Notes: a model not told the origin generated them from the letters alone. Positions 19,011 through 29,993 are shown, counted from the first letter of the stretch. The stretch: DNA of 64,000 bases from Corynebacterium mucifaciens (GCF_012396315.1 NZ_JAAXPF010000006.1:88456-152455); one strand, 5' to 3'. Program-made: numbers and translations.

Positions 19011-19032
19011 GCGGACTATCTTAACCAGCGGC

Positions 19033-19989
<957 letters not shown>

Positions 19990-20119
19990 TCATCTCCTGT
20001 GCATTGCGGTGTTGTCCCCCGCCAACCTACCCCCGCCCGGGGCAGAAATGCTGCCGTTTGCACCAAGAACGGGCATTTAGTGCACGATTGAGGGGGAATC
20101 CGAGTGAAAGGGACAGGAC

Positions 20120-20848
20120 GTGGCCGACGCTGTTTCCGAGGCACCATCCCCCGACTCGGTTGTCCGCGCTGCGGTGACGGCGTTCGCCCGCGACGGCTAC
20201 GCCAGCGTTACCGTGGAGACGCTGGCCAAACAGACCGGGATGACCAAGCGCATGATCCACTACCACTTCGGCGACAAACGCGGCCTCTACGTGGCAGCGC
20301 TACGCCACGCCCTGGGCCAGCTCACACCGCCGGAGAATGTGCTGAACCGCTCCTTCGCGGTACCGGTGGAAGGCATGCGCAGGTTTGTAGACGCGCTCTA
20401 CCACACCTGCCTGGACAACCCCGACGCCGTGCGGCTCGTGCTGCGCGAGAATCTGGATCCCGCCGTCGAGGCGGATGACGCAGCGCTGCTCACCGACGCC
20501 CGCGAAATGACCCTGCACGCCGAGCGGTTGCTGCTGGCGGGCCAAGACGCGGGAGCGTTCCGCCCCGGCATCACCGCCGTGGACCTCCTCGCGCTCATCT
20601 TGTCGCTGTGCTTCTTCCGCGTGAGCAACGGCGTCACGGCGCAGCACCTGTCCCGGGTGGATCTGGAAAGCCGCCGCAACGTCGACGGGATGCGGCGCAT
20701 GGTCATCGACACCGTGCTGGCGTTTTTGACCTCCAACATCTCCTACTCCGGTTACGAGTCCTACTTAGAGCCCGCCCCCTCGCCCGCGGAGGCCACCGAG
20801 CCGGACGAGCTGTTCGACATTTACGGCGAGGACGGCCGGATCGTGTGA
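20120..20848 (+). CDS. TetR family transcriptional regulator next to mdh
   Basis: A 242-residue regulator with the N-terminal TetR helix-turn-helix at about 15-60 (VVRAAVTAFARDGYASVTVETLAKQTGMTKRMIHYHFGDKRGLYVAAL). The C-terminal half is a ligand domain with the TetR_C-like DLLALILSLCFFRVSNGVTA helix. The acidic end (ATEPDELFDIYGEDG) is unusual. The GTG start follows an AGGAC ribosome-binding site. Divergent arrangement with mdh suggests it may control mdh or itself; this is inference only. Confidence 0.88.
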   Translation: MADAVSEAPSPDSVVRAAVTAFARDGYASVTVETLAKQTGMTKRMIHYHFGDKRGLYVAALRHALGQLTPPENVLNRSFAVPVEGMRRFVDALYHTCLDNPDAVRLVLRENLDPAVEADDAALLTDAREMTLHAERLLLAGQDAGAFRPGITAVDLLALILSLCFFRVSNGVTAQHLSRVDLESRRNVDGMRRMVIDTVLAFLTSNISYSGYESYLEPAPSPAEATEPDELFDIYGEDGRIV

Positions 20849-20864
20849 CGCCGATGGGGCGTCA

Positions 20865-22145
<1,281 letters not shown>

Positions 22146-22224
22146 ATGCGCCTATCTACTCCCGTCTTAGATAAATCCCAACCGAGTGTAATGGTTGCGT
22201 CAAACCGTGCTGCGCACCGTTTCG

Positions 22225-22545
22225 ATGACGACAACAACGACATCGACGCGCGCGTCCACCAGCTCCAGTAGCCGCCGCTCGAGCAGCGCAGGCAGCAACT
22301 CCCGCAACGAGGCACGCGAGCCAGCGCAAGTGCGCGAGACCATCGTGGACGACCGCCCCGGCGCCGCCTGCGCGTGGCCCGCGCAGGGCGAATCCAGCGG
22401 CGGGCAGGAATACAGCACGTTCTGCGACCGCGCGTGGGCCCGCACGGTAACCCCCGACGGCACGGACTACTTCTGGGTGGCCAGGGGCGGCGGCTGGGTG
22501 TCGGTTGACCCGGCCGGCACGGGTGGCGCCGGAGGGGCGTCGTGA
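22225..22545 (+). CDS. Small hypothetical protein between clpX and clpP2, possibly frameshifted
   Basis: From about 22330 on, the reading frame has strong GC bias at third codon positions and encodes VRETIVDDRPGAACAWPA...YFWVARGGGWVSVDP, so a real coding region is likely. The first 35 residues are Ser/Thr/Arg-rich (MTTTTTSTRASTSSSSRR) and look like an out-of-frame reading. Another frame from an ATG at 22191 (MVASNRAAHRFDDDNNDIDARVHQLQ, stop at 22269) has better codon use there. A frameshift near 22270 joining the two is plausible. I recognise no family. Confidence 0.4.
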   Translation: MTTTTTSTRASTSSSSRRSSSAGSNSRNEAREPAQVRETIVDDRPGAACAWPAQGESSGGQEYSTFCDRAWARTVTPDGTDYFWVARGGGWVSVDPAGTGGAGGAS

Positions 22546-22550
22546 AGCGC

Positions 22551-22583
22551 AACGCGCCCGGGACGAACCCGGGCGCGTTTCCT
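22551..22583. terminator. Bidirectional hairpin terminator between convergent genes
   Basis: A perfect 12-base-pair stem (22551-22562 with 22568-22579) around a 5-base loop, with a T-rich tail on the plus strand (TTTCCT). It lies between the hypothetical gene stop at 22545 and the clpP2 stop at 22591. Confidence 0.75.
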
Positions 22584-22590
22584 CTACCTG

Positions 22591-23211
22591 CTAGCCGTTG
22601 AGCTTGCGGTAGTCGAAGACCTGGTCGATGATCCCGTACTCCACTGCGTCGGCGGCGGTGAGGATCTTGTCGCGATCGGTGTCGATGCGGACCTGCTCGG
22701 CGGTGCGGCCGGTGTGGCGCGCCAGCGTCTCCTCCATGAGACGGCGCATGCGCTCGATCTCCGCCGCCTGGATCTCCAAATCCGACACCTGACCCTGCGT
22801 GCCCTGGGTGGCCGGCTGGTGGATCAGCACGCGTGAGTTCGGCAACGCCGCACGTTTGCCCGGGGCGCCAGCGGCCAAGATCACCGCGGCAGCGGAAGCA
22901 GCCTGGCCCAGGCAGACAGTCTGCACGTCGGGACGGACGTACTGCATCGTGTCGTAGATGGCCATCAACGCAGTGAACGAGCCACCCGGGGAGTTGATGT
23001 ACATGGTGATGTCGCGGTCCGGGTCCTGGGACTCCAGCACCAGCAGCTGCGCCATGATGTCGTTTGCCGACGTGTCATCCACCTGGGTGCCCAGGAAGAC
23101 AATGCGCTCCTCGAAGAGCTTGCCGTACGGATCGATCTGCTTCGTGCCAAAGCTGGTTTCCTCCAGGAACTGCGGCAGCACGTAGCGGGAGTTGGGCAAT
23201 TGGAAAGTCAT
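22591..23211 (-). CDS. clpP2: ATP-dependent Clp protease proteolytic subunit ClpP2
   Basis: A 206-residue serine peptidase. The nucleophile Ser106 is in [10 protein letters not shown], the histidine is His131 in VLIHQPA, and the aspartate is in [12 protein letters not shown]. As second gene of the pair it corresponds to mycobacterial ClpP2; actinobacterial ClpP1 and ClpP2 form mixed tetradecamers and both are normally needed. It follows clpP1 by 29 bases in one operon. Confidence 0.96.
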   Translation of the reverse strand: MTFQLPNSRYVLPQFLEETSFGTKQIDPYGKLFEERIVFLGTQVDDTSANDIMAQLLVLESQDPDRDITMYINSPGGSFTALMAIYDTMQYVRPDVQTVCLGQAASAAAVILAAGAPGKRAALPNSRVLIHQPATQGTQGQVSDLEIQAAEIERMRRLMEETLARHTGRTAEQVRIDTDRDKILTAADAVEYGIIDQVFDYRKLNG

Positions 23212-23240
23212 GGTGTGTGTCTCCTTAATCCTCGTGTGCC

Positions 23241-23837
23241 TTAGTTCTCGCCGATCGAGTACTCGCCGGCCTGGGCGGCGTTCTCGATGACGTGGTCCAC
23301 GATGCCGTACTCCTTCGCCTCCATGGCGGTAAACCAGCGGTCGCGGTCAGAGTCCTTGGTGATCTGCTCGAAGGACTGGCCGGTGTGCTCGGCGATGAGC
23401 TCGGCCATCTCGCGCTTTGTCGACGCGAACTGCTCCGCCTGGATAGCGATATCGGCAGCGGTGCCGCCGACGCCTGCAGACGGCTGGTGCATCATGATGC
23501 GCGCGTGCGGCAGGGCGTACCGCTTGCCCTTCGTGCCGCCCGAGAGGAGGAACTGGCCCATGGATGCGGCCAGGCCCATGCCGTAGGTGGCGATGTCGCA
23601 CGGGGAGTACTTCATCGTGTCGTAAATCGCCATGCCGGCCGTCACCGAGCCACCGGGCGAGTTGATGTAGAGGTTAATGTCGCGCGTCGGGTCCTCCGCC
23701 GACAGCAGCAGGATCTGGGCGCAGAGCTTGTTGGCGATCTCGTCGTCCACCTGCTGGCCCAGAAAGATAATGCGCTCCCGCAGGAGGCGCTCATAAACGG
23801 AGTCTCCCAGGTTCATGCCTTGGGTCGGGGAAGTCAT
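23241..23837 (-). CDS. clpP1: ATP-dependent Clp protease proteolytic subunit ClpP1
   Basis: A 198-residue peptidase with Ser92 in [12 protein letters not shown], His117 in IMMHQPS and the aspartate in [10 protein letters not shown]. It partners with ClpP2. The upstream region carries a palindrome matching the corynebacterial ClgR consensus, consistent with known ClgR control of clpP1P2 in Corynebacterium glutamicum. Confidence 0.96.
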   Translation of the reverse strand: MTSPTQGMNLGDSVYERLLRERIIFLGQQVDDEIANKLCAQILLLSAEDPTRDINLYINSPGGSVTAGMAIYDTMKYSPCDIATYGMGLAASMGQFLLSGGTKGKRYALPHARIMMHQPSAGVGGTAADIAIQAEQFASTKREMAELIAEHTGQSFEQITKDSDRDRWFTAMEAKEYGIVDHVIENAAQAGEYSIGEN

Positions 23838-24090
23838 AACAGACGCTCCTTTGCTAGTTCATCCGGTAACGCCACTACCCTACTCGGGTGGTTGTTGAAG
23901 TCCGAGCCTGTTCGCTACCGGCGTACGGTGCAGCATTTGCGGCGCGCAGATTCGTTCACGCGCGTGTGAACACATTCCCGGCGAGCGCGCCTCGAGCTGG
24001 GGGAAATGAACACATCGCCCGTCTCTCGGCACTTTTGTTCACCCGCAGGGTTCGGAAGAGTGAACGAATTTCGTTCGGCCCCGGAACACG
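23838..24090. promoter_or_regulatory. clpP1 upstream region with repeated GTTCAC/GTGAAC motifs
   Basis: This 250-base gene-free stretch between clpP1 and the tig terminator holds the clpP1 promoter region. It contains GTTCAC at 23954 and 24037, GTGAAC at 23966 and 24060, TGAACA at 24007, and the perfect palindrome GAACGAATTTCGTTC at 24062-24076. The first two motifs form an inverted repeat (23954-23971). No protein-coding gene is evident. Confidence 0.5.
23909..23926. promoter_or_regulatory. Candidate ClgR operator of clpP1P2
   Basis: TGTTCGCTACCGGCGTAC fits the ClgR consensus remembered from C. glutamicum (CGC-Y-N-A-N-R-GCG core with flanking W/S) at every constrained position but one. It lies about 75 bases upstream of the clpP1 start, where an activator site is expected. 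Confidence 0.6.
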
Positions 24091-24124
24091 CAAAAGCGGC
24101 CGGGCTCGTAAGCCCCGGCCGCTC
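24091..24124 (-). terminator. Terminator after tig
   Basis: AGCGGCCGGG and its complement flank a short loop. On the minus strand the stem is followed by TTTTGC, 17 bases past the tig stop. It isolates tig from clpP1. Confidence 0.85.
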
Positions 24125-24140
24125 CTTCGCGGACGAAAAG

Positions 24141-25535
24141 TTACTTCTCGTCGGTCTCGGTGGCCTCGGTGGTCTCCGCGGACTCAGCTGCCTCGGTGTC
24201 GGCAGCGTTCTCCTCGGTCTCGCCGAAGTACTCGTTCGGGTCGACCGTGTTGCCGGCCTCGTCGGCAACCTGCGTGCGGGAGATGGCGATGGCCAGGGCT
24301 TTGCCGCGGCGCACGTCGGAGAAGAGGTTGGCAATCTGGCCGGACTGCTGCAGCTGGGCCACGAACTGGTTCGGGTCCATGCCGTAGGACTGCGCGGTGA
24401 ACAGGATGTGGTCGGTCAGCTCCTGCTGGGAAACCTCCGGCTGCTCCTGGTCGGCCACCGCGTCGAGGAACAGCTGCGTGCGCACGGACTCCTCCGCCTG
24501 CTCGCGAGACTGCGCGTCGAACTCTTCGCGGGTGGTGCCCTGCGCCTCGAGCAGCTGGGCAAGCGCGTTCTCGTCGTGCGCCATCTGGCCGAGCAGCTGG
24601 TGGAGCTGGTTGTGCACCTGCTCGTCCACCACGGACTCCGGCAGGGCGAACTCGGTCTGCGCCAGGGCAGCCTTGAGCACCTCGTCGCGGATGTCGGCGG
24701 CCTGCTGCGCCTTGACGTTCTCTTCCACCTGCTCGCGGGTGGAGTTGCGCAGCTCCTCGACGGTGTCGAACTCGGATGCCAGCTGGGCAAAGTCGTCGTC
24801 GAGCTCCGGCAGCTTGCGCTCCTTGGTCTGCTGCACGGTGACCTTCACGGTGGCTTCTTCACCCTTGTGGTCGCCGTACTGGATCTCGGAGGTGAACTCC
24901 GCCTCCTCACCGGTCTTCAGGCCCTTGATGGCCTTGTCCAGGCCGTCCATCAGGTCGTCGGCGCCCACGCGGTAGGTCAGGCCCTCGGTGGACGCGTCCT
25001 CGAGCTTCTCGCCGTTGATGGTGGCCTCGAGGTCGATGATGGCGAAGTCGTCCTTCTTCAGCTTGCGCTTGGTGTCCTTCAGCTCGCCGAAGCGCTCCCG
25101 GAGAGTGTCCAGCTCCGCATCCACTGCGGCGTCGTCGACCTTGAGCTCCGGCACCGTGACGGAGATCTGGGAGAAGTCCGGCACCTCAATCTCGGGGCGC
25201 ACGTCGATCTCTGCGGTGAACTCGACAACGTCGTTGTCTTCGATCTTGGTGACGTCGATGTCCGGCTGCCCCAGCGGGTTGAGGTCGTTTTCCGCCAGCG
25301 CCTGCTCGTAGCGGGTCGGCAGCATGTCGTTGACAACCTGCTCCAGGATCGGGCCGCGGCCGAAGCGAGCGTCGATAAGCTGGCGAGGCGCCTTGCCACG
25401 ACGGAAGCCCGGGATGTTGACCTGCTGGGCGATGGCCTTGTAGGCCTGGTCAATTTCCTTGCCCAGCTCGTCGAACGGCACGGTGACGTTGAGCTTCACG
25501 CGGGTGTCGCTGAGCTTGTCGACGGAAGTCTTCAC
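24141..25535 (-). CDS. tig: Trigger factor
   Basis: Ribosome-bound chaperone and peptidyl-prolyl isomerase. The N-terminal ribosome-binding domain has the [15 protein letters not shown] signature (about residues 40-55). The FKBP-type PPIase follows at about 150-240 ([38 protein letters not shown]), then the helical C-terminal chaperone domain. The final 40 residues are an acidic Glu/Thr/Ala tail, common in actinobacterial trigger factors. 464 residues. It has its own terminator before clpP1. Confidence 0.96.
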   Translation of the reverse strand: MKTSVDKLSDTRVKLNVTVPFDELGKEIDQAYKAIAQQVNIPGFRRGKAPRQLIDARFGRGPILEQVVNDMLPTRYEQALAENDLNPLGQPDIDVTKIEDNDVVEFTAEIDVRPEIEVPDFSQISVTVPELKVDDAAVDAELDTLRERFGELKDTKRKLKKDDFAIIDLEATINGEKLEDASTEGLTYRVGADDLMDGLDKAIKGLKTGEEAEFTSEIQYGDHKGEEATVKVTVQQTKERKLPELDDDFAQLASEFDTVEELRNSTREQVEENVKAQQAADIRDEVLKAALAQTEFALPESVVDEQVHNQLHQLLGQMAHDENALAQLLEAQGTTREEFDAQSREQAEESVRTQLFLDAVADQEQPEVSQQELTDHILFTAQSYGMDPNQFVAQLQQSGQIANLFSDVRRGKALAIAISRTQVADEAGNTVDPNEYFGETEENAADTEAAESAETTEATETDEK

Positions 25536-25586
25536 GGATTTCTCCTGTACTAGATCGAAACAACGATTGTCGGATGTTCATGTGTG

Positions 25587-25613
25587 GCGGGCCCGCACTC
25601 GACGGGCCCGCCT
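25587..25613. terminator. GC-rich hairpin between tRNA-Pro and tig
   Basis: GGCGGGCCC and GGGCCCGCC arms around a 9-base loop form a strong stem. A short TTT follows only on the plus strand, so it may slow or end read-through from tRNA-Pro into tig, but its function on the minus strand is uncertain. Confidence 0.45.
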
Positions 25614-25616
25614 TTG

Positions 25617-25690
25617 TCGGGGCGACAGGATTTGAACCTGCGACCCCCTGCTCCCAAAGCAGGTGCGCTACCAAACTGCGCCACGCCCCG
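25617..25690 (-). tRNA. tRNA-Pro (anticodon TGG)
   Basis: Cloverleaf folds on the minus strand. Acceptor CGGGGCG/CGCCCCG, anticodon stem CCTGC/GCAGG with loop TTTGGGA (anticodon TGG), T-arm GGTTCAAATCC. The CCA end is not encoded. Confidence 0.95.
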
Positions 25691-25790
25691 TAGCGGCAAA
25701 ACCGCACGGTATGAACCACATCCGCTGCACGGCTGGGGTTCAGGAATGTCATTGTAGCGGGGCCGAAAACACCGCCCGCATTAAGGGCAC

Positions 25791-25822
25791 AAAAACACCG
25801 GCCCCGCAAGCGGAACCGGTGA
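25791..25822 (-). terminator. Terminator after tRNA-Gly
   Basis: Minus-strand stem CACCGGTTCCGC/GCGGGGCCGGTG (two G-U pairs) followed by TTTTTG, just past the tRNA-Gly gene. Confidence 0.8.
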
Positions 25823-25828
25823 GAAAAG

Positions 25829-25903
25829 TGGAGGGAATGACGGGAATCGAACCCGCGTCTTCAGCTTGGAAGGCTGAGGTATTAGCCACTATACGACATT
25901 CCC
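25829..25903 (-). tRNA. tRNA-Gly (anticodon TCC)
   Basis: Acceptor GGGAATG/CATTCCC, anticodon stem TCAGC/GCTGA with loop CTTCCAA (anticodon TCC), T-arm GGTTCGATTCC. The 3' CCA is encoded (25829-25831), unlike the neighbouring tRNA-Pro. Confidence 0.95.
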
Positions 25904-25988
25904 ACGCGCTAAAACGCGCTGTTCGGAAATGTTAGCGCAGCCGGTACCGTTGAACCAAACACGTGACCAGATGCGCAAAGGAGCCCCG

Positions 25989-26813
25989 GTGTTCGGCCTA
26001 CTATTCCTCCTCTTCCTCTTCGCCCCCCTGTTGTTCCTGCCCATGATGGGTGGCCAGCGTCAAGTGCAGCCCTCGCGCCGCCAGGTGGCGCAGCAACAGC
26101 AGCTGTCGTTCGACGACGCGTACGCCGACGCCAAGCGTTGGACCGATCGGCTCGGCTCGCAGGTGCTCAACCTTTCCGGCAACGACGCCGCCTCGAAGCA
26201 GGCGATGGCGGATGCGTCCGAGCGTTTCAACGCGGCGTCCGCCGGGCTGAGCGAGGCGCGCTCCGTCAAGCAGGCCACGCTGGCGCGCGAGTCCGCGTTG
26301 GAAGGATTGCACTACGTCAACGCCGCCCGCGAGATCATGGGCTTGCCGGCTGGCCCGCAGCTGCCGGAGCTGGAGGGCCAGCGCCAGGCGGGCCGCGTGA
26401 CGGAGCAGCGCACCGTCACCCAGCAGGACGGCACCCAGGTCACGGCATCCCCGTACGCGACGGAGCAGACGCCGCACTACTACCCCGGCGGCGCAGTAGC
26501 GGGGCGCCCGGTGCCGGCTGGCTGGTACTCCACCGCCTGGTGGGCGCCGGCGATGATGACCGGCGTGTGGGCCGCGAGCTCGATGATGTTCTACTCCACC
26601 ATGTTCGCGGGCATGTCCGGCGTCGCGTCGGCGCAGGCGTTCGAGGCCGGCGGCCTTGGTGACGGTGCGGGCGACATGGGCGATGCGGGCGAGGGCTTCG
26701 ACGGCGCTGGCGATATGGGTGACGCAGGCGATATGGGCGGCGGCGACTTTGGGGACTTCGGCGGCGGATTCGACGACGGGGGCGGGTTTGACTTCGGCGG
26801 ATTCGACTTTTAG
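25989..26813 (+). CDS. Membrane-anchored protein with Gly/Asp/Phe-rich C-terminal tail
   Basis: Unknown function. An N-terminal hydrophobic anchor (FGLLFLLFLFAPLLFLPMM) is followed by a polar, probably helical region (about 30-120), then a Trp/Met-rich segment (WYSTAWWAPAMMTGVWAASSMMFYSTM) that could be a second membrane helix. A low-complexity tail has repeated GDMGDAG, GDFG and FDFGG units. The GTG at 25989 is chosen because AAAGGAG lies five bases upstream. 274 residues. The tail composition recalls adhesive or assembly-prone Gly/Phe sequences, but this is only resemblance. It stands 66 bases before etfB on the same strand. Confidence 0.7.
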   Translation: MFGLLFLLFLFAPLLFLPMMGGQRQVQPSRRQVAQQQQLSFDDAYADAKRWTDRLGSQVLNLSGNDAASKQAMADASERFNAASAGLSEARSVKQATLARESALEGLHYVNAAREIMGLPAGPQLPELEGQRQAGRVTEQRTVTQQDGTQVTASPYATEQTPHYYPGGAVAGRPVPAGWYSTAWWAPAMMTGVWAASSMMFYSTMFAGMSGVASAQAFEAGGLGDGAGDMGDAGEGFDGAGDMGDAGDMGGGDFGDFGGGFDDGGGFDFGGFDF

Positions 26814-26879
26814 CCGTGCGTTAGACTGCACTGCGATTGCGAACCAGATACACCACCCAATACATGACAAGGAGTGGCC

Positions 26880-27662
26880 GTGCGCATTGCTGTGCTACTG
26901 AAAGAAGTGCCGGACACCTACAGCGACCGCGAGATGAACCTGGAGACGGGTTTGACGGACCGTTCCGGCGACGTCGTGGCCGACGAGGTCAGTGAGCGCG
27001 CTGTCGAGGCCGCCTTGCGCATCGCCGAGGCAGCGGGCGACTCCGCGCAGGTCGAGGTGGAGATCTTGAGCGTCGGCCCGGAATCCTCCGCGGACTCGGT
27101 GCGCCGCGGCATTGCCATGGGCGCAAGCGAGGCGTATGTCGTCTCCGACGACGCGCTCGTCGGTGCGGATGTGACGCTGACGGCGCAGGTGCTCGCGAAG
27201 CTCGTCGAGAAGCAGGGCTACGACCTCGTTGTCGCCGGCGGCATGTCCTCCGACGGCGCCGCCGGGGTCGTCGCGCCGTTCGTCGCAGAGCTCCTGGGGT
27301 GGCCTGTGCTGACAAATCTCACTGAGCTGTCTATCGACGGCGATTCCGTGCGCGCCACCCAGGCCTCCGAGACGGCCACGGCGGAGCTGTCCGCGCAGCT
27401 GCCGGCCGTGGTGTCCGTCGCCGACGGATTCGCGGACCCCCGCTACCCCAACTTTAAGGGCCTGATGGCCGCAAAGAAGAAGGAACTCAACACCGTCGCC
27501 CTGACCGAGCTGGGCGTGGACCCGGAGGATTTCACCCACCCGCGCGCCATCATGGTGGACATCGAGCGCCGCCCTGAGCGCGAGCGGGGCGAGATCATCG
27601 ACGGCAACTCCTCCGCCGCTACCCGCTTGGTGGACTTCCTCGAATCGAAGAACCTCATCTAA
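26880..27662 (+). CDS. etfB: Electron transfer flavoprotein subunit beta
   Basis: EtfB pairs with EtfA to carry electrons from acyl-CoA and other dehydrogenases to the respiratory chain. The 260-residue protein shows the ETF-beta fold: RIAVLLKEVPDTYSD, a DLVVAGGMSSDGAAGVVAPFVAELLGWP stretch typical of beta subunits, and LPAVVSVADGFADPRYPNFKGLMAAKKK. The GTG start lies five bases after AAGGAG. It is followed by etfA after nine bases. Confidence 0.93.
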   Translation: MRIAVLLKEVPDTYSDREMNLETGLTDRSGDVVADEVSERAVEAALRIAEAAGDSAQVEVEILSVGPESSADSVRRGIAMGASEAYVVSDDALVGADVTLTAQVLAKLVEKQGYDLVVAGGMSSDGAAGVVAPFVAELLGWPVLTNLTELSIDGDSVRATQASETATAELSAQLPAVVSVADGFADPRYPNFKGLMAAKKKELNTVALTELGVDPEDFTHPRAIMVDIERRPERERGEIIDGNSSAATRLVDFLESKNLI

Positions 27663-27671
27663 GGAGCACCC

Positions 27672-28601
27672 ATGACTGAAGTACTTGTAGTCCCGGACCG
27701 CTCCCCCGACGGTTCGGTAGAGCCCAGCGTCGAAGAGCTGATTGGTGCGGCCTCCGCGATCGGCACCCCCGTGGTGCTCGCACCCGAGCGCGCGCACGCC
27801 GACGAGCTCGGGCGCCTCGGCGCGAAGACGGTGCTGGTCTCCGACGCCCCGCTCGTGGACGCCATCGACGCGGCTTTCGACGAACTCTACCCCGCCGCGG
27901 TGCTGTTCGCGCACACCGTCCGTGGTCGGGAGGCCGCAGGGCGCTTCGCGGCGCGCAAAGGCAAGGCGGTGCTTACCGACGCCGTGTCCGTCCGCCGCGA
28001 CGACCAGGGCATTGTCACCGACCACCAAAACTACGGCGGCGTGTACTCCGCCGTCGCTGCCGCCACCCACTCCGCGCCGGTGATCACCCTGCGCCCAGGT
28101 GCTGTGGAGACGCGCGCCGAGGCCGCGTCGCCCGAGGTGCGGGAGCTCGAGGTGGAGCCGTCAGGGCGTCGAGAGGCAGACGTGCTCTCCGTGACCCCCG
28201 TGGAGCGGACCTCCAACCGCCCAGAGCTGCTGACCGCCGACAAGGTTGTCGCGGGCGGTGTCTCCCTGGGCGACGAGGACACGTTCGAAGAGCTCGTCGG
28301 CGGCCTCGCTGATGCGCTCGGCGCCGCCGTGGGCGCAACCCGCTCCGCCGTCGACGAGGGCCAAGTCCCGTACGAGGCCCAGATCGGCCAAACCGGCGTC
28401 ATGGTCAGCCCGAAGCTCTACGTCGGCGTGGGCATCTCCGGCGCCGTGCAGCACCTGGTGGGCATGCAGACCGCAGACACGATCGTGGCCATCAACAGCG
28501 ACGAAGACGCGCCCATCTTCGACATCGCCGACTTCGGCATCGTCGGCGACCTGTTCGACCTGGTGCCGGACATCATCTCCGAGATCGAGGCGCGCAAGTA
28601 A
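27672..28601 (+). CDS. etfA: Electron transfer flavoprotein subunit alpha
   Basis: A 309-residue EtfA carrying the FAD-binding C-terminal domain: VSLGDEDTFEELVGGLADALGAAVGATRSAVDEG, then IGQTGVMVSPKLYVGVGISGAVQHLVGM and AINSDEDAPIFDIADFGIVGDLF. These are the family signature blocks. Its stop codon overlaps the start of the cytochrome b gene (TAATG), so the three proteins are translationally coupled. Confidence 0.95.
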   Translation: MTEVLVVPDRSPDGSVEPSVEELIGAASAIGTPVVLAPERAHADELGRLGAKTVLVSDAPLVDAIDAAFDELYPAAVLFAHTVRGREAAGRFAARKGKAVLTDAVSVRRDDQGIVTDHQNYGGVYSAVAAATHSAPVITLRPGAVETRAEAASPEVRELEVEPSGRREADVLSVTPVERTSNRPELLTADKVVAGGVSLGDEDTFEELVGGLADALGAAVGATRSAVDEGQVPYEAQIGQTGVMVSPKLYVGVGISGAVQHLVGMQTADTIVAINSDEDAPIFDIADFGIVGDLFDLVPDIISEIEARK

Positions 28602-29953
28602 TGCAGGTTGAACTCCGCCGAGGCCTCCCCCGCGTCGCAGGCGGGCAGCCGTGGCCGCCCGCAGGCACCGTGGAGATCGAGGACGCGCCAGCGGCTGCTG
28701 CGGCGCCTACAGCGCCCCCAGCGACCGAGACCGTTGCAACGCCCCTGCGCCGGGGCCTGCCCCGCGTGCCGGGCGGTGAGCCGTGGCCGCCGGCCGGCAC
28801 CGTGCATGTCGCGGCGCCCGCTGCCGCCCCCGCCGACACCCCGGAAGCGACGGCGCCGGTTGAGAACGATGTGGACACGGTCGAGGTTCCGCTGCGCCAA
28901 GGTCTGCCCCGCGTCGTAGGCGGGCAGCCGTGGCCGCCGGCCGGCACCGTGCGCGTGGTGGCGCCGCCCGCCGCAGAGCGCGCACCCGAGGCTGCACCCG
29001 AGGCGGCCGTCAGCGAACCCGCCCCCGCACCCGAGCCGTCGCCGGTACCCGCGCCCGCGCAGGTGGCTGCGGAGGAGGAACCGGAGGGCGTCGGCAAGCG
29101 GTGGCTCCCGTGGGCGCTTGGAGCGCTGCTGCTGCTCGCCGCGGCGGTCATCGGGTCGCGTTGGTACGTGGGCACGGCTTCGGGCGCGGAGTTTATCGCC
29201 CGCTACGACGGGCTCCAGCCGCTGCCGGACAACGCCCCCGTCGGCCTCCCGGCGTGGCTGAACTGGGCCCACTTCTTCAACATGTTCCTCATGGCGCTGA
29301 TTGTGAAAACGGGCCTGGACGTGCGGCGCGAAAAGCGTCCCGCCGCGTACTGGCAGCCGAAAAAGGGCGGCAAGAAGATCTCGGTGACGCTGTGGCTGCA
29401 CCAGGTGCTCGACATCGCATGGGTCGCGCTCGGTGCCGTGTTCTTCGTCCTGCTCTTCACCACGGGCCAGTGGATGCGCATCGTGCCCACCAGCTGGGAG
29501 GTCTTCCCCAACGCGGTCTCGGCGGGGCTGCAGTACCTCTCGCTGGACTGGCCGGATGAGAACGGCTGGGTGTACTACAACGCCCTGCAGGAGCTGTCCT
29601 ACTTTGTCACCGTGTTCGTGGCGGCGCCGCTGGCCATCGCGTCCGGTGTCCGCATGAGCGGGATGTGGCCGTCGTCCTGGAAGGCCGTCCCGGTGTCGTG
29701 GGCGCGCGCGGTGCACTTCCCCACCATGATCTACTTCGTGGCGTTCGTGGCCATCCACGTGTTCCTGGTGCTCGCCACCGGTGCGCGCGGCAACCTCAAC
29801 GCGATGTTCGCGGCGCGCGAGGACGCCACGAGCTGGCTCGGCGTGGTGCTGTTCCTCATCGCGCTGGCCGTGACCGCCCTGGGGTGGTGGGCTGCCCGCG
29901 CCTCCGTGGTCGCGCCGCTGGCCAACGCGACGGGCAAGGTGTCCAAGCGCTAG
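28601..29953 (+). CDS. Cytochrome b-type membrane protein with three RGLPRV-GG-PWPPAGTV repeats
   Basis: Residues 1-165 are soluble and hold three near-identical repeats, RGLPRVxGGxPWPPAGTV, at about 7-24, 51-68 and 100-117, joined by Pro/Ala linkers. From about 168 on there are six hydrophobic segments resembling the bacterial cytochrome b561/formate dehydrogenase gamma family. Histidines suited to haem binding are His224 (NWAHFFNMFLMAL), His267 (LWLHQVLDIAWV), His372 (AVHFPTMIYF) and His386 (AFVAIHVFLV). It is coupled to etfA by a TAATG overlap. I infer that it moves electrons between the ETF and the membrane quinone pool; the repeat function is unknown. Confidence 0.8.
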   Translation: MQVELRRGLPRVAGGQPWPPAGTVEIEDAPAAAAAPTAPPATETVATPLRRGLPRVPGGEPWPPAGTVHVAAPAAAPADTPEATAPVENDVDTVEVPLRQGLPRVVGGQPWPPAGTVRVVAPPAAERAPEAAPEAAVSEPAPAPEPSPVPAPAQVAAEEEPEGVGKRWLPWALGALLLLAAAVIGSRWYVGTASGAEFIARYDGLQPLPDNAPVGLPAWLNWAHFFNMFLMALIVKTGLDVRREKRPAAYWQPKKGGKKISVTLWLHQVLDIAWVALGAVFFVLLFTTGQWMRIVPTSWEVFPNAVSAGLQYLSLDWPDENGWVYYNALQELSYFVTVFVAAPLAIASGVRMSGMWPSSWKAVPVSWARAVHFPTMIYFVAFVAIHVFLVLATGARGNLNAMFAAREDATSWLGVVLFLIALAVTALGWWAARASVVAPLANATGKVSKR

Positions 29954-29993
29954 TTGGGGACAACTCCGCTGCGGTGTCAACAACCCGCGGCGG

